From: Pseudomonadota bacterium
GTDB taxonomy: Bacteria; Pseudomonadota; Gammaproteobacteria; Steroidobacterales; Steroidobacteraceae
Direction: 5' to 3'
Assembly: GCA_021792755.1 (NCBI GenBank)
Contig: JAJYUA010000001.1
Coordinates: 248,001 to 312,000 of the forward strand
DNA length: 64,000 nucleotides
The notes under the pieces are model-generated. The model was given only the letters and a program-made list of their open reading frames with translations, did not search any database and was not told the origin of the DNA. This document shows, one piece after another, positions 32,040 through 40,508 of this stretch. Numbering within the stretch: the first letter of the stretch is position 1; every line of letters starts with the position of its first letter. The position numbers and the translations under genes were made by a program.

Positions 32040-32833
32040 TGTGTCTGCTCGTGCTCGCCTGGGGCGTGCACCCCCGCTACCGGCTCATCGCCGCCGCCAA
32101 CCGCGACGAATATCACGATCGCCCCGCCGAACCGCTTGGGCGTTGGCCGCCGCCCGAGGAGATGCTCGCCGGCCGTGATCTGCGCGCCGGCGGCACCTGG
32201 CTCGGCGTCGATCGCCGCCGCCGCTTCGGCGTCATCACGAATTTCCACGATCTGCAGCGCGCGCCGTCCACGGCGCCGTCGCGCGGCGGCCTGATACCCG
32301 ACTTCATGCGTCAGGGCGCCGGGGCGGGCGAGTATCTGTCCTCGCTCGAGTCCAGGGCGAGCGACTACGGAGGCTTCAACCTGCTGCTCGCCGACGGCCG
32401 CTCGCTTTGGTACGGCTCGAACCGAACCACGCCGTTTGCCCGAGAGCTTTCTGCCGGGATCTATGGTCTGTCCAACGAGCGCCTGGATACGCCCTGGCCG
32501 CGACTGCGCCGGGCGCGCGTGGGTTTCGAGGCCTGGCTGCGCGCGAGCGCCTCCTCGTGCGATGCCGATGCGGCGGCACTGTTTGCGCTGCTCGGGGACT
32601 CGCGGCCTGCCACCGAAGCGCACAGGCCGCCCCGCATGGGCCTGCCGCCGGAGTGGGAGCAAACGCTCTCGGCGCCATTCGTGCGGCATCCGCGCTACGG
32701 TACGCGCTGCTCCACTCTGGTGCTGATCGAGCCCTGCGGAACCCTCCTGCTCGCCGAGCGGCGTTTCGACTGCGAAGGCCGGTGCATCGGCGAGAGCGAG
32801 TATCGGCTGAGGGGCGCGGAGTGGCCGGACTGA
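32039..32833 (+). CDS. NRDE-family (TANGO2-like) protein
   Basis: A 264-residue protein. GTG 32039 shares its G with the TAG stop of nudC and has GGAGG about 8 bp upstream. The product starts Met-Cys-Leu-Leu, placing Cys at position 2 as in Ntn-hydrolase-like NRDE proteins, and then reads YRLIAAANRDEYHDRPAEPL, the family's N-R-D-E motif. GGTWLGVDRRRRFGVITNF and the C-terminal YGTRCSTLVLI are also typical. TANGO2 relatives are linked to haem or lipid handling, but no reaction is established. It forms an operon with nudC. Confidence 0.9.
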   Translation: MCLLVLAWGVHPRYRLIAAANRDEYHDRPAEPLGRWPPPEEMLAGRDLRAGGTWLGVDRRRRFGVITNFHDLQRAPSTAPSRGGLIPDFMRQGAGAGEYLSSLESRASDYGGFNLLLADGRSLWYGSNRTTPFARELSAGIYGLSNERLDTPWPRLRRARVGFEAWLRASASSCDADAAALFALLGDSRPATEAHRPPRMGLPPEWEQTLSAPFVRHPRYGTRCSTLVLIEPCGTLLLAERRFDCEGRCIGESEYRLRGAEWPD

Positions 32834-32896
32834 GCCCGGCCCGAGTAGCCGCGAGCCAAGGAGACTGATCGGCCGGCTCATCCGAGGCGCCGTGTT

Positions 32897-32914
32897 GCGC
32901 CGGCGCGCCGGCGC
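32897..32914. repeat. 18-bp perfect GC palindrome after the NRDE gene
   Basis: GCGCCGGCG-CGCCGGCGC lies in the 175-bp gap between the NRDE gene and tamA. It has no following T run on either strand, so a factor-independent terminator is not supported; it could slow transcription or be a protein site. A -10-like TACAAT at 32962-32967 may belong to a tamA promoter. Confidence 0.3.
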
Positions 32915-33008
32915 ATGAAAAACACCGCAACCGGCGCCCGCTACCGGCGGTCGGGAAAGGCTACAATCTCCGGTTTAACGATCTCCCAAGCCGGGTTCGC
33001 GGATCTAG

Positions 33009-34958
33009 ATGACGAATCGCAATTCGTTACACGGGGCTCGGCGAAGCAGAGCCTCGGGTGCTTTCGTATTGCTTCTCATCAGCCCTCTGGCGCGCGCAAA
33101 CATCACGGTGGTCATCCATGGCGTGGGCGGCGCGCTGCGGACAAACGTTCTGGCCTATCTGAGCTTCCAGCGCTACCGCAACAGCAAACACCTGACCGCA
33201 CAGACCATCGAGCGGTTCGAGAACCGCGTCGATCAGGAGATACGCTCGGGGCTCGAGCCTTTCGGGTACTTCGAGCCCTCGGTGCGCCCGACCGTCACGC
33301 AGACGAGCCCCGGCAACTGGCGAGTCGTGCTCGAGATCAATCCGGGGCCGCCGGTGATCCTGGGGAAGGTGGACGTGCGGCTCACGGGGGCGGGGGCCAC
33401 CGATCCGCTGTTCACGCGCATCACCGCGCATCTGCCCTTTCATCCGGGAGAGCAGCTGAACGAGGTCGCCTACGAGCAGCTCAAGAGCGAGCTGCTGCGC
33501 ACCGCCGCGACCTACGGCTATCTCGATGCGCGCCTCACGCGACACGAGCTGCTGGTCGATCCGCAAAAGCACTGGGCCGCCATCGAGCTCACGTTCGCGA
33601 CCGGCGTGCGCTATCGATTCGGGCCGACCGCGATCAATCAGAACGCCGTCAAGCCGGCGCTGGTGCGCCGCTATCTGCGCTACCGGCGGGGCCAGCTCTT
33701 TGACCTGACGCAGGTGCTGCGGACCCAGTTCGCGCTCGATGACTCGGGGTATTTCTCCAATCTCGAGGTGCTGCCGGGCAAGCCCGATGCGGTCGATCAC
33801 ACGGTGCCGGTGCACATCCGCGCCGGCACCAGCCGGCCCAACGTCTACTCCCTGGCGGGCGGCTACGAGACCGACACCGGCCCGCGCGCGATCCTGAGCT
33901 GGCAGGACCGCAGGGTCAACGCCGAGGGCCACCGGATGAGCGTAGACCTGCAGGTCGCCAAGCTGATCAAATACAGCCTGCAGAGCCGCTATGTGATTCC
34001 CCTGGAGGACCCCGCCACGGAGAACCTGACGCTGGCGGCCAGCGTCGAGCAGCGCCAGCTCGCCGCGGTCGATGCCCGCACGATGATCGTCGGCCCGAGC
34101 CTCACCCGGGTCATCGGCCGCTGGCAGATGGTCTGGTTCGTCAACGCCGTGCATGCCACCGGGACGGTGGGCGGCACCGTCTGCGAGGCGTCCCCCACCG
34201 CCACGGCAGGCGCCGTGTGCTCAAGCCCGCAGTACCCGCGGCCGCGCGGCGTTCTCGCCGGCGCCGGCAACGACAACTTGCTGGTACCGGGCGTGGACAT
34301 CGCCCTGATGCCAAGGGGCTATTTCGGCGAGCCGGTATTTCAGCACGAGGTGTTCGTGCAGCTGCGCGGCTCGCACGGCAGCCTCGGCTCGGGGTCCGAT
34401 TTCCTGCAGCTGCAGGTCGAGCTCGAGCGGGTGTTCACCCTGGCGCCGAAGTGGCACCTGCTGCTGCGCAATGATTTCGGCGCCACCGCGGCGTCCCATT
34501 TCAACAGGCTGCCTCCGGTGATGCGTTTCTTCGCCGGCGGCGAGGGCAGCGTGCGCGGCTTCGCGTACGACTCGCTGAGCCCCTCTCAGGCCTTCGACGC
34601 CTATGAAAATGGACAGCCCTGTCAGAACGGAAAGACCATCACGCTCGATCCGGGCACGCCCAACGCCAGGATCGAATACCAATGTCCGTTTCTCGCCCAG
34701 GCCGGCGGCAAGAACCTGATCACCGGCACGGTGGAGATCGAGCGGGATTTGCCGAGGCATCTCGGTATCGCGGCGTTCTTCGATTATGGCAATGCGTTCA
34801 ACAGCTTTCACACCCCCCGGCTGCTGCAGTATGGCGCCGGCCTCGGCCTCCTGGTGCGCCTGCCGGTCATGACGCTCGGCATCGACGTGGCCGAGCCGCT
34901 GTCGGCGCGGGGCCACCAGCTGCCCCGCTTCTACATCAACTTCTCGCCCAAGCTATAG
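33009..34958 (+). CDS. tamA: Translocation and assembly module outer-membrane protein TamA
   Basis: A 649-residue BamA/Omp85-family protein. A signal peptide (ASGAFVLLLISPLARA, near residues 16-31) is followed by about three POTRA domains (residues ~32-270) and a 16-strand barrel to the end, with the lid-lock motif VRGF in EGSVRGFAYDSLSP and the terminal strand FYINFSPKL. With TamB it builds an outer-membrane to inner-membrane bridge for phospholipid transport and autotransporter assembly. The tamB start follows after 4 bp. Confidence 0.93.
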   Translation: MTNRNSLHGARRSRASGAFVLLLISPLARANITVVIHGVGGALRTNVLAYLSFQRYRNSKHLTAQTIERFENRVDQEIRSGLEPFGYFEPSVRPTVTQTSPGNWRVVLEINPGPPVILGKVDVRLTGAGATDPLFTRITAHLPFHPGEQLNEVAYEQLKSELLRTAATYGYLDARLTRHELLVDPQKHWAAIELTFATGVRYRFGPTAINQNAVKPALVRRYLRYRRGQLFDLTQVLRTQFALDDSGYFSNLEVLPGKPDAVDHTVPVHIRAGTSRPNVYSLAGGYETDTGPRAILSWQDRRVNAEGHRMSVDLQVAKLIKYSLQSRYVIPLEDPATENLTLAASVEQRQLAAVDARTMIVGPSLTRVIGRWQMVWFVNAVHATGTVGGTVCEASPTATAGAVCSSPQYPRPRGVLAGAGNDNLLVPGVDIALMPRGYFGEPVFQHEVFVQLRGSHGSLGSGSDFLQLQVELERVFTLAPKWHLLLRNDFGATAASHFNRLPPVMRFFAGGEGSVRGFAYDSLSPSQAFDAYENGQPCQNGKTITLDPGTPNARIEYQCPFLAQAGGKNLITGTVEIERDLPRHLGIAAFFDYGNAFNSFHTPRLLQYGAGLGLLVRLPVMTLGIDVAEPLSARGHQLPRFYINFSPKL

Positions 34959-34962
34959 GCCG

Positions 34963-37900
34963 ATGCGCCGATTCCTGACACTGACCGGGTTGCTGATCGC
35001 GCTGGCAGCGTCGCTGTCGGCGGCGATCCTCTACTACGCGGTCTTCACCCAGAGCGGGCTGAGATTCCTCGTCAAGCACCTGCCGCGGCGCTTCGGCACC
35101 GTGGAGGCGAGGGTCGAGGGAGCGAGCGGCACGCTTGCCACGGGGGTGCGCGTGCGGCGGGTCGTCATCGACGGGCTTCGGGAGCATGTGGTGCTCGAGG
35201 GCGTTTACGCCCGGGTGCTGTTGCCGCCACTTTACTGGCGTACGATCGAGGCGCCGGAGATTTCCGCCGACAGGGCCTACATCGCGATCAAGCGCTCGCA
35301 TCTGCCCGCGCCCCCGCGGCCGCACTTCCTGCCCTGGTGGCTGCTGATTCGGATCGACCATGCGCACATCGGCCGGGCTCTGGTGACGCTGCCCGATGGC
35401 AGGAGGCTGGAAGGGACGGACATCGATGGCGCAGCGCGTGTCTCGTATCGCGAAATGCGCTTCTACCGTGTCGGGTTGCGCATGGGCGACATGCGCTACG
35501 CCGCCGCCGGCGCCCTGCACGCCGCCCGTCCGCTCGGGCTCGCCGCTCGCGCGCGCATCATCTGGAAGGTGCCCCATCAACCGCAGTGGCTGATCGAGGC
35601 CTCGCTCGGCGGCGATCTGAGCAGGCTCGAGCTCGGCGCGAAGGTGCTCAAGCCCTGCACGGTGGACTTCCACGGCACGGCGCGCGATCTGACAGGCCGC
35701 TGGCACTGGAGGGGCGAGGCCCGGGTCCGCAACCTCGACCTGCGCGCCTGGCATCGCAGCGGGGTCCTCGGTCTCATCGACGCGCGTCTGGCCCTGTCCG
35801 GCGATGCGCAGGGTTTCGAGGCCGCCGGCGCGGCCGATCCAACGGGCCTGCGCGCGGGCGTCTTCCATGTCGGGCTCGACGGCCGGCTCGAGGACAATCA
35901 TTCGAAGCGAGTGCTGGTCGCGCGCCGCCTCACCCTCACGCACCTCGCTTCGGGCGCGTCCCTCGTTGCGAGCGGGAGCCTCGTCCTCGGTCCCGGTAGA
36001 GCACGGCTCGCTCTGCGCGGCAGCTGGCGCCATCTGCGCTGGCCGCTCGTCGGCAAGGCTGCCTTTCACAGCCGCTCCGGCACATTCACCCTTTCGGGGC
36101 AGGGGCCGTTGAATGTCACCGCAAGCGGCATCGCCCGTGTCCGCCAACTCCCGGTCACCTCCTCCGGCATCGTGGCGACGCTCGGCGCCGAGGGGCTCAC
36201 CGTCCATAAAGCGCAGCTCGGATTGCTCGGCGGACAGGTGCTGGCGCGGGGCAAGGTGAGCTGGCTGCCTCCCAAACGCTGGCGCCTGCACGCGCTCGCC
36301 GAGAGGCTCGATCCAGGGCGGGTGCGGCCGTTTCTCAAAGGGCACCTCGGCTTTTCGCTGAGCGCCTCGGGAAAGGGGTTTCATGCCGACAGTGCGTTCG
36401 CGGTCCGTCTCGGTGGACTGCACGGCCGCTTGCAGGGGCTGGCGGCGAGCGGTGCGGGCGGATTGACCCATTCGGACCGGACCTGGACCTTCGATCGGGT
36501 GCGAGTCAGCCTGGGCGGGCTGCGGGTGGCGCTCAACGGATACCTCGCCCGCCGGCAAACGCACGTGCGATTCTCCGCGGCGGGCCATCTGCGGATGCTG
36601 GGCGCAGGAGATCGGGGTGAGGTGCAAGCGGCCGGCACGCTCGACGGTCCGCTGGATGCTCTCGATATCCGCGCGCGAGCGCGGGGCTCGGGCGTGAAGG
36701 TCGGCGGCCTCGAGCTCGACTCCCTCGAGGCGAAGGTGGATTTCGACCCGACGTCGCGCCGCCCGTCCGCCCTCGCCCTTCATCTGCGCCGGCTGCGAGT
36801 GCACGGCCGGCTGTTGCGCCATCTGGACCTGACCGCGCAGGGGCCCGCCTCGGATCTCGAGGCGCATCTTGCGGCCGGCGCGCCCGGTCTCAGCGTGCAG
36901 GCAGCGGCCCGCGGCAGCCTGCAAGCCGGAGTGTTCGCCGGGCAACTCACGGCACTGCACGTGACGGGCGCGCAGGCGCTGAACCTGCATCTGCGCAAGG
37001 CGGCCTCGCTCACCCTGTCGCGCTCGCACAGTGCGCTCGAGGATTTGTGCCTGAGCGGCGCGCCCGCCGGACTGTGCGTCGGCTGGAAATGGACTCCGGC
37101 GTCGTGGGTGGCGTATCTGACGGCCAGCCACCTGCCGCTGGCGACGCTGACGGCCGGGTTGACTCCGGCGGTCGAATATCAGGGGACGATCGGCGCGCAG
37201 GCCCGGCTCGAGGGCGGCGGCGGCGGGCCGATGCGAGGCACGCTGCGCGCGACCCTGACACAGGCCGTGCTGTCGCGCCGTCTGGTGAGCGGGCAGATCG
37301 ATCGCACCCCATTGGGCTCGGGACTGCTGTCGATCGTGGCTCTGCCGGGCTCGGTTCGCGCCCACGCCTCCCTCACCGCCGGGGCCATCGGCACGTTCAA
37401 CGCCACGCTCGATGCACGCAGGGTCGGCAGGGGCTGGCGGAACATGCCGATCCGGGGTGCGCTGCACGCGCAGACTTCCAGACTCGATCTGGTCTCGATC
37501 TACCTGCCCGGTGTCGATGAGGTCTCGGGCAACCTGGTCGCGGACGCTGCGATCGGCGGCACCCTGGCCGAGCCGCGGCTGACCGGCCTCCTCACCGTGT
37601 CAAACGGCACCGCCAACTGGTACCGCACCAACCTGCGGCTGAAGGGGGCGGCGATCAGGGCGCATCTGAGCAACGGCGGCGTGGTGTTCGACGGCTCGGC
37701 CCGCGTCGGCCGCGGGAGCGTGCGCGCCACCGGCCGGATGAGCTGGCGCGGTCTGCTGCCCTATGGCCACCTGCACCTGACAGGCAACGACCTGCTGGTG
37801 GTCGACACACCCGAGGCGCAGGTCGACGCTTCGCCGGATCTCGACTTCGACGTGGCCGCTCACCGGATCGAGGTGTCGGGAACGGTCTTCGTGCCGTATG

Positions 37901-38742
37901 CCTCCATCCATCCGAGGAACTTCACCGGCGCGATGCGCACTTCCTCGGACCAGGTGATCGTCGGCCAGGGATCTGTCGTTGCCCCGCGCCGCTATCAGGT
38001 CATGAGCACGGTCACCTTGGGCCTCGGCAACAACGTGAACATCGACACGATGGGCCTGACCGGCAAGCTGACGGGCGCATTCACGGTGCGCAGCGGCTAC
38101 GGCACCGGGACGCGGGCCACGGGCGAGCTGCTGATCGTGCAGGGCCAGTACGCCGCCTACGCGCGCAAGCTCGATATCGAGTATGGGCGGCTGCTCTTCA
38201 GGGGCGGTCTGCTCGATGATCCCGGCATCGAAATCCGCGCCGTGAAAACCTATCCCCAGATCACGGCGGGCATCGACGTGAGCGGCACCCTGAAACAACC
38301 TCAGGTATCGTTCTTCTCCAACCCCTCGCTGTCGCAGTCGCAGATCATGTCGCTGCTGTTCTCCGGCGGGGGCGGCTCGCTGCAGGCGCTGCAGACGGGG
38401 GCCACCGCACAGACCCAGCAGACCACCGCGGCCGGGGAGCTGCTCGCCCAGGGCGGGGCGCTGCTCGCGCAGCAGCTGGGTGAGAAAATCGGCTTGCCGG
38501 CCATGAGCCTTGAAACCGACCTCAATAACGTGACTTCCCTGGTGCTCGGCAAGTACCTCTCGCCGCGTCTTTACGTCAGCTACGGTGTGGGGCTGACCCA
38601 GCAGCTGAATGAGATCAGGCTGCGCTACAGCCTCACCCGGCACCTGATGATCCGCATCCTGGCGGGCCAGGGCAAAGGCGCGGGCCAGAGCAAGAGCGGA
38701 CAGATCGGCGGGGCGGATCTGGTGTTCAGCGTGGTGCGGTAG
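34963..38742 (+). CDS. tamB: Translocation and assembly module inner-membrane protein TamB (AsmA-like, DUF490)
   Basis: A 1259-residue protein with one N-terminal membrane anchor (LTLTGLLIALAASLSAAILYYAVF, residues ~5-28), then a long series of beta-repeat segments forming the taco-shaped lipid groove. It ends with the conserved DUF490 domain (RATGELLIVQGQYAAYARKLDIEYGRLLF and the final strands ILAGQGKGAGQSKSGQIGGADLVFSV). It spans the periplasm and docks on TamA. Confidence 0.94.
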   Translation: MRRFLTLTGLLIALAASLSAAILYYAVFTQSGLRFLVKHLPRRFGTVEARVEGASGTLATGVRVRRVVIDGLREHVVLEGVYARVLLPPLYWRTIEAPEISADRAYIAIKRSHLPAPPRPHFLPWWLLIRIDHAHIGRALVTLPDGRRLEGTDIDGAARVSYREMRFYRVGLRMGDMRYAAAGALHAARPLGLAARARIIWKVPHQPQWLIEASLGGDLSRLELGAKVLKPCTVDFHGTARDLTGRWHWRGEARVRNLDLRAWHRSGVLGLIDARLALSGDAQGFEAAGAADPTGLRAGVFHVGLDGRLEDNHSKRVLVARRLTLTHLASGASLVASGSLVLGPGRARLALRGSWRHLRWPLVGKAAFHSRSGTFTLSGQGPLNVTASGIARVRQLPVTSSGIVATLGAEGLTVHKAQLGLLGGQVLARGKVSWLPPKRWRLHALAERLDPGRVRPFLKGHLGFSLSASGKGFHADSAFAVRLGGLHGRLQGLAASGAGGLTHSDRTWTFDRVRVSLGGLRVALNGYLARRQTHVRFSAAGHLRMLGAGDRGEVQAAGTLDGPLDALDIRARARGSGVKVGGLELDSLEAKVDFDPTSRRPSALALHLRRLRVHGRLLRHLDLTAQGPASDLEAHLAAGAPGLSVQAAARGSLQAGVFAGQLTALHVTGAQALNLHLRKAASLTLSRSHSALEDLCLSGAPAGLCVGWKWTPASWVAYLTASHLPLATLTAGLTPAVEYQGTIGAQARLEGGGGGPMRGTLRATLTQAVLSRRLVSGQIDRTPLGSGLLSIVALPGSVRAHASLTAGAIGTFNATLDARRVGRGWRNMPIRGALHAQTSRLDLVSIYLPGVDEVSGNLVADAAIGGTLAEPRLTGLLTVSNGTANWYRTNLRLKGAAIRAHLSNGGVVFDGSARVGRGSVRATGRMSWRGLLPYGHLHLTGNDLLVVDTPEAQVDASPDLDFDVAAHRIEVSGTVFVPYASIHPRNFTGAMRTSSDQVIVGQGSVVAPRRYQVMSTVTLGLGNNVNIDTMGLTGKLTGAFTVRSGYGTGTRATGELLIVQGQYAAYARKLDIEYGRLLFRGGLLDDPGIEIRAVKTYPQITAGIDVSGTLKQPQVSFFSNPSLSQSQIMSLLFSGGGGSLQALQTGATAQTQQTTAAGELLAQGGALLAQQLGEKIGLPAMSLETDLNNVTSLVLGKYLSPRLYVSYGVGLTQQLNEIRLRYSLTRHLMIRILAGQGKGAGQSKSGQIGGADLVFSVVR

Positions 38743-38758
38743 GCGCTGGGACGCGCCC

Positions 38759-38809
38759 TTGACTTGTACGAATTAATATGCACAATACGCGCAACTTTAT
38801 GCGCGTATT
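38759..38809 (+). promoter_or_regulatory. ArgR-operon promoter with ARG box and inverted repeat
   Basis: TTGACT (38759-38764) and CACAAT (38781-38786), 16 bp apart, form a likely promoter. Between and over them lies TACGAATTAATATGCACA (38767-38784), which matches the ARG box TGAAT-N4-ATTCA with two mismatches. Downstream, AATACGCGCA (38784-38793) and TGCGCGTATT (38800-38809) form a perfect 10-bp inverted repeat around 6 bp, either a second operator or a leader hairpin. Autoregulation by ArgR is inferred. Confidence 0.65.
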
Positions 38810-38826
38810 CAATCCCACCTGATCTC

Positions 38827-39273
38827 ATGGACGCCGAGCAGCTCGAACGCCGTCAAGCCGTCGTGCGCATCCTGCGCGAGGGCGTGGTCCACCGTCAGGA
38901 GGACTTGGTCCGTCTGCTACGCGAGGAAGGCCATGACGTCACCCAGTCATCCATCAGCCGCGACCTGCGCGACCTGGGGGTGCTCAAGGCCAGCGGACGC
39001 TACGTGCTGCCGCCCGACGAGGTCTCGCGCACGCAGGGCGACTTCGCCATGCTGGCCCAGTTCGTGCGCGGTCTGAAGCGCGCCGGCCCCTCGCTCACGG
39101 TGCTGAAAACCACCATCGGGGCCGCCCAGAGCGTCGCGGTGGCCATCGACCGGGCCGAGTGGCCGGAGGTTGCCGGCACCATCTCCGGCGACGACACCAT
39201 TTTCATCGCAACCGCCACCGGCCGCGCGCAGGATGAGCTCATCGCGCGGCTGCAAACCGTTTTCCGAATCTAA
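38827..39273 (+). CDS. argR: Arginine repressor ArgR
   Basis: A 148-residue protein from ATG 38827. The N-terminal winged helix has VTQSSISRDLRDLGVLKASGRYVLP, the classic ArgR recognition segment S-S-I-S-R-D. The C-terminal domain has TTIGAAQSVAVAIDRAEW and GTISGDDTIFIATATG, which bind arginine and form the hexamer. It controls arginine synthesis by binding ARG boxes, one of which lies just upstream. It heads the arginine operon with argG 8 bp downstream. Confidence 0.95.
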   Translation: MDAEQLERRQAVVRILREGVVHRQEDLVRLLREEGHDVTQSSISRDLRDLGVLKASGRYVLPPDEVSRTQGDFAMLAQFVRGLKRAGPSLTVLKTTIGAAQSVAVAIDRAEWPEVAGTISGDDTIFIATATGRAQDELIARLQTVFRI

Positions 39274-39281
39274 GGCTTCGC

Positions 39282-40508
39282 ATGCCGACATCCGCATCCC
39301 AGGGCGGGCAGCCCATCGTTCTCGCCTACTCCGGCGGCCTCGACACCTCTTTCCTGGTGCCCTGGCTGAAGGACACCTATGGCCGCCCGGTCATCACCGT
39401 CACCGTCGACACCGGCGGCCTCGACGAGGCGGCCGCGCGCACGCTCGGCGAGCGCGCCCGGGCGCTCGGAGCGGTCGAGCACCACCAGGTCGATGCGCGC
39501 GCCGATTACTTCGAGCAGGTTCTGCGCTTCCTGATCATGGGCAACGTCCGGCGCGGCCAGCTCTATCCGTTGTGCGTCGGCGCCGAGCGCGTCATGCAGG
39601 CACAAACCATCGCGCACATGGCGCGCAAGCTCGGCACCCGCATGATAGCCCACGGCTGCACCGCCGCCGGCAACGACCAGGTGCGCTTCGAGGTTGCGAT
39701 GCGCACGCTGGCCCCCGAGCTCGAGGTCCTCGCCCCGGTGCGCGACCGGGCGTTCAAGCGCCAGGAAGAGCTCGAGTACCTCGAGCAGCGCGGCCTGCCG
39801 GTGCCCCCGTATGGGGCGGCCTACTCGGTCAACCGCGGCCTGTGGGGCGTGACCATCGGCGGCAAGGAGACCCTTACCTCCTCCGCCAGCATTCCCGAGC
39901 ACGCGTGGGTGTTGACCAAGGACGCATTTACCAAGCCCCGCGCCCCCGAAACGCACCTCATCCGGTTCGATCGCGGGCGGCCGAGCGGCCTCGACGGCCG
40001 CCCGCTGTCACCGGTGGCGTTGATCGAGGCGCTGGAGGCGCTGGCGGCGCCCTTCGGCATCGGGCGCGGCATCCACCTGGGCGACACCATCATCGGCACC
40101 AAGGGCCGGGTGGCGTTCGAGGCGCCGGCCGCGGAAGTGCTGCTCATCGCGCACCGGGAGCTGGAAAAGCTCGTGCTCACCGGCCGCCAGCAGCGCATCA
40201 AGGAGCTGCTCGCCCAGCCCTATGGCGACCTGGTGCACGAGGGCCAGCTGCTCGATCCGGTCTGCCGCGACATCGAATCGCTCCTGGAATCCTCCCAGAA
40301 GCGTGTCACGGGAGCGGTGCGGGTGTCGTTTCGCCCGGGGAGCCTGTTCGTCGAGGGTGTGGACTCGCCCCACTCGCTCATGGCCGCCTCCAGGGGCGTG
40401 TACGGGGAGGCGGCCGGCGAGTGGACGCCGCAGGATGCCCTCGGGTTCTCCAAGATCGTCGCCCTCACGGGCGTGTTCCACCGGCGGGCCGGCGAGAGCT
40501 CGACATGA
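39282..40508 (+). CDS. argG: Argininosuccinate synthase
   Basis: A 408-residue ATP-pyrophosphatase-family enzyme. The ATP loop is VLAYSGGLDTSFLVPWL near the N-terminus; MIAHGCTAAGNDQVRFE and YSVNRGLWGVTIGGKET bind citrulline and aspartate. It joins citrulline and aspartate with ATP hydrolysis to AMP. It precedes the unassigned P-loop gene with an ATGA overlap. Confidence 0.96.
   Translation: MPTSASQGGQPIVLAYSGGLDTSFLVPWLKDTYGRPVITVTVDTGGLDEAAARTLGERARALGAVEHHQVDARADYFEQVLRFLIMGNVRRGQLYPLCVGAERVMQAQTIAHMARKLGTRMIAHGCTAAGNDQVRFEVAMRTLAPELEVLAPVRDRAFKRQEELEYLEQRGLPVPPYGAAYSVNRGLWGVTIGGKETLTSSASIPEHAWVLTKDAFTKPRAPETHLIRFDRGRPSGLDGRPLSPVALIEALEALAAPFGIGRGIHLGDTIIGTKGRVAFEAPAAEVLLIAHRELEKLVLTGRQQRIKELLAQPYGDLVHEGQLLDPVCRDIESLLESSQKRVTGAVRVSFRPGSLFVEGVDSPHSLMAASRGVYGEAAGEWTPQDALGFSKIVALTGVFHRRAGESST

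Noticed and set aside
32897-32914. GC palindrome as a Rho-independent terminator
   Set aside because: No T run follows on either strand.
34936-37467. Long minus-strand open frame opposite tamB
   Set aside because: Low-complexity Arg/Gln/Pro composition with no domain; tamB on the plus strand is clearly coding.
39170-40504. Extension of the P-loop protein frame upstream across argG
   Set aside because: The upstream translation is a shadow of argG; ATG 40505 gives an ATGA overlap and a normal N-terminus.
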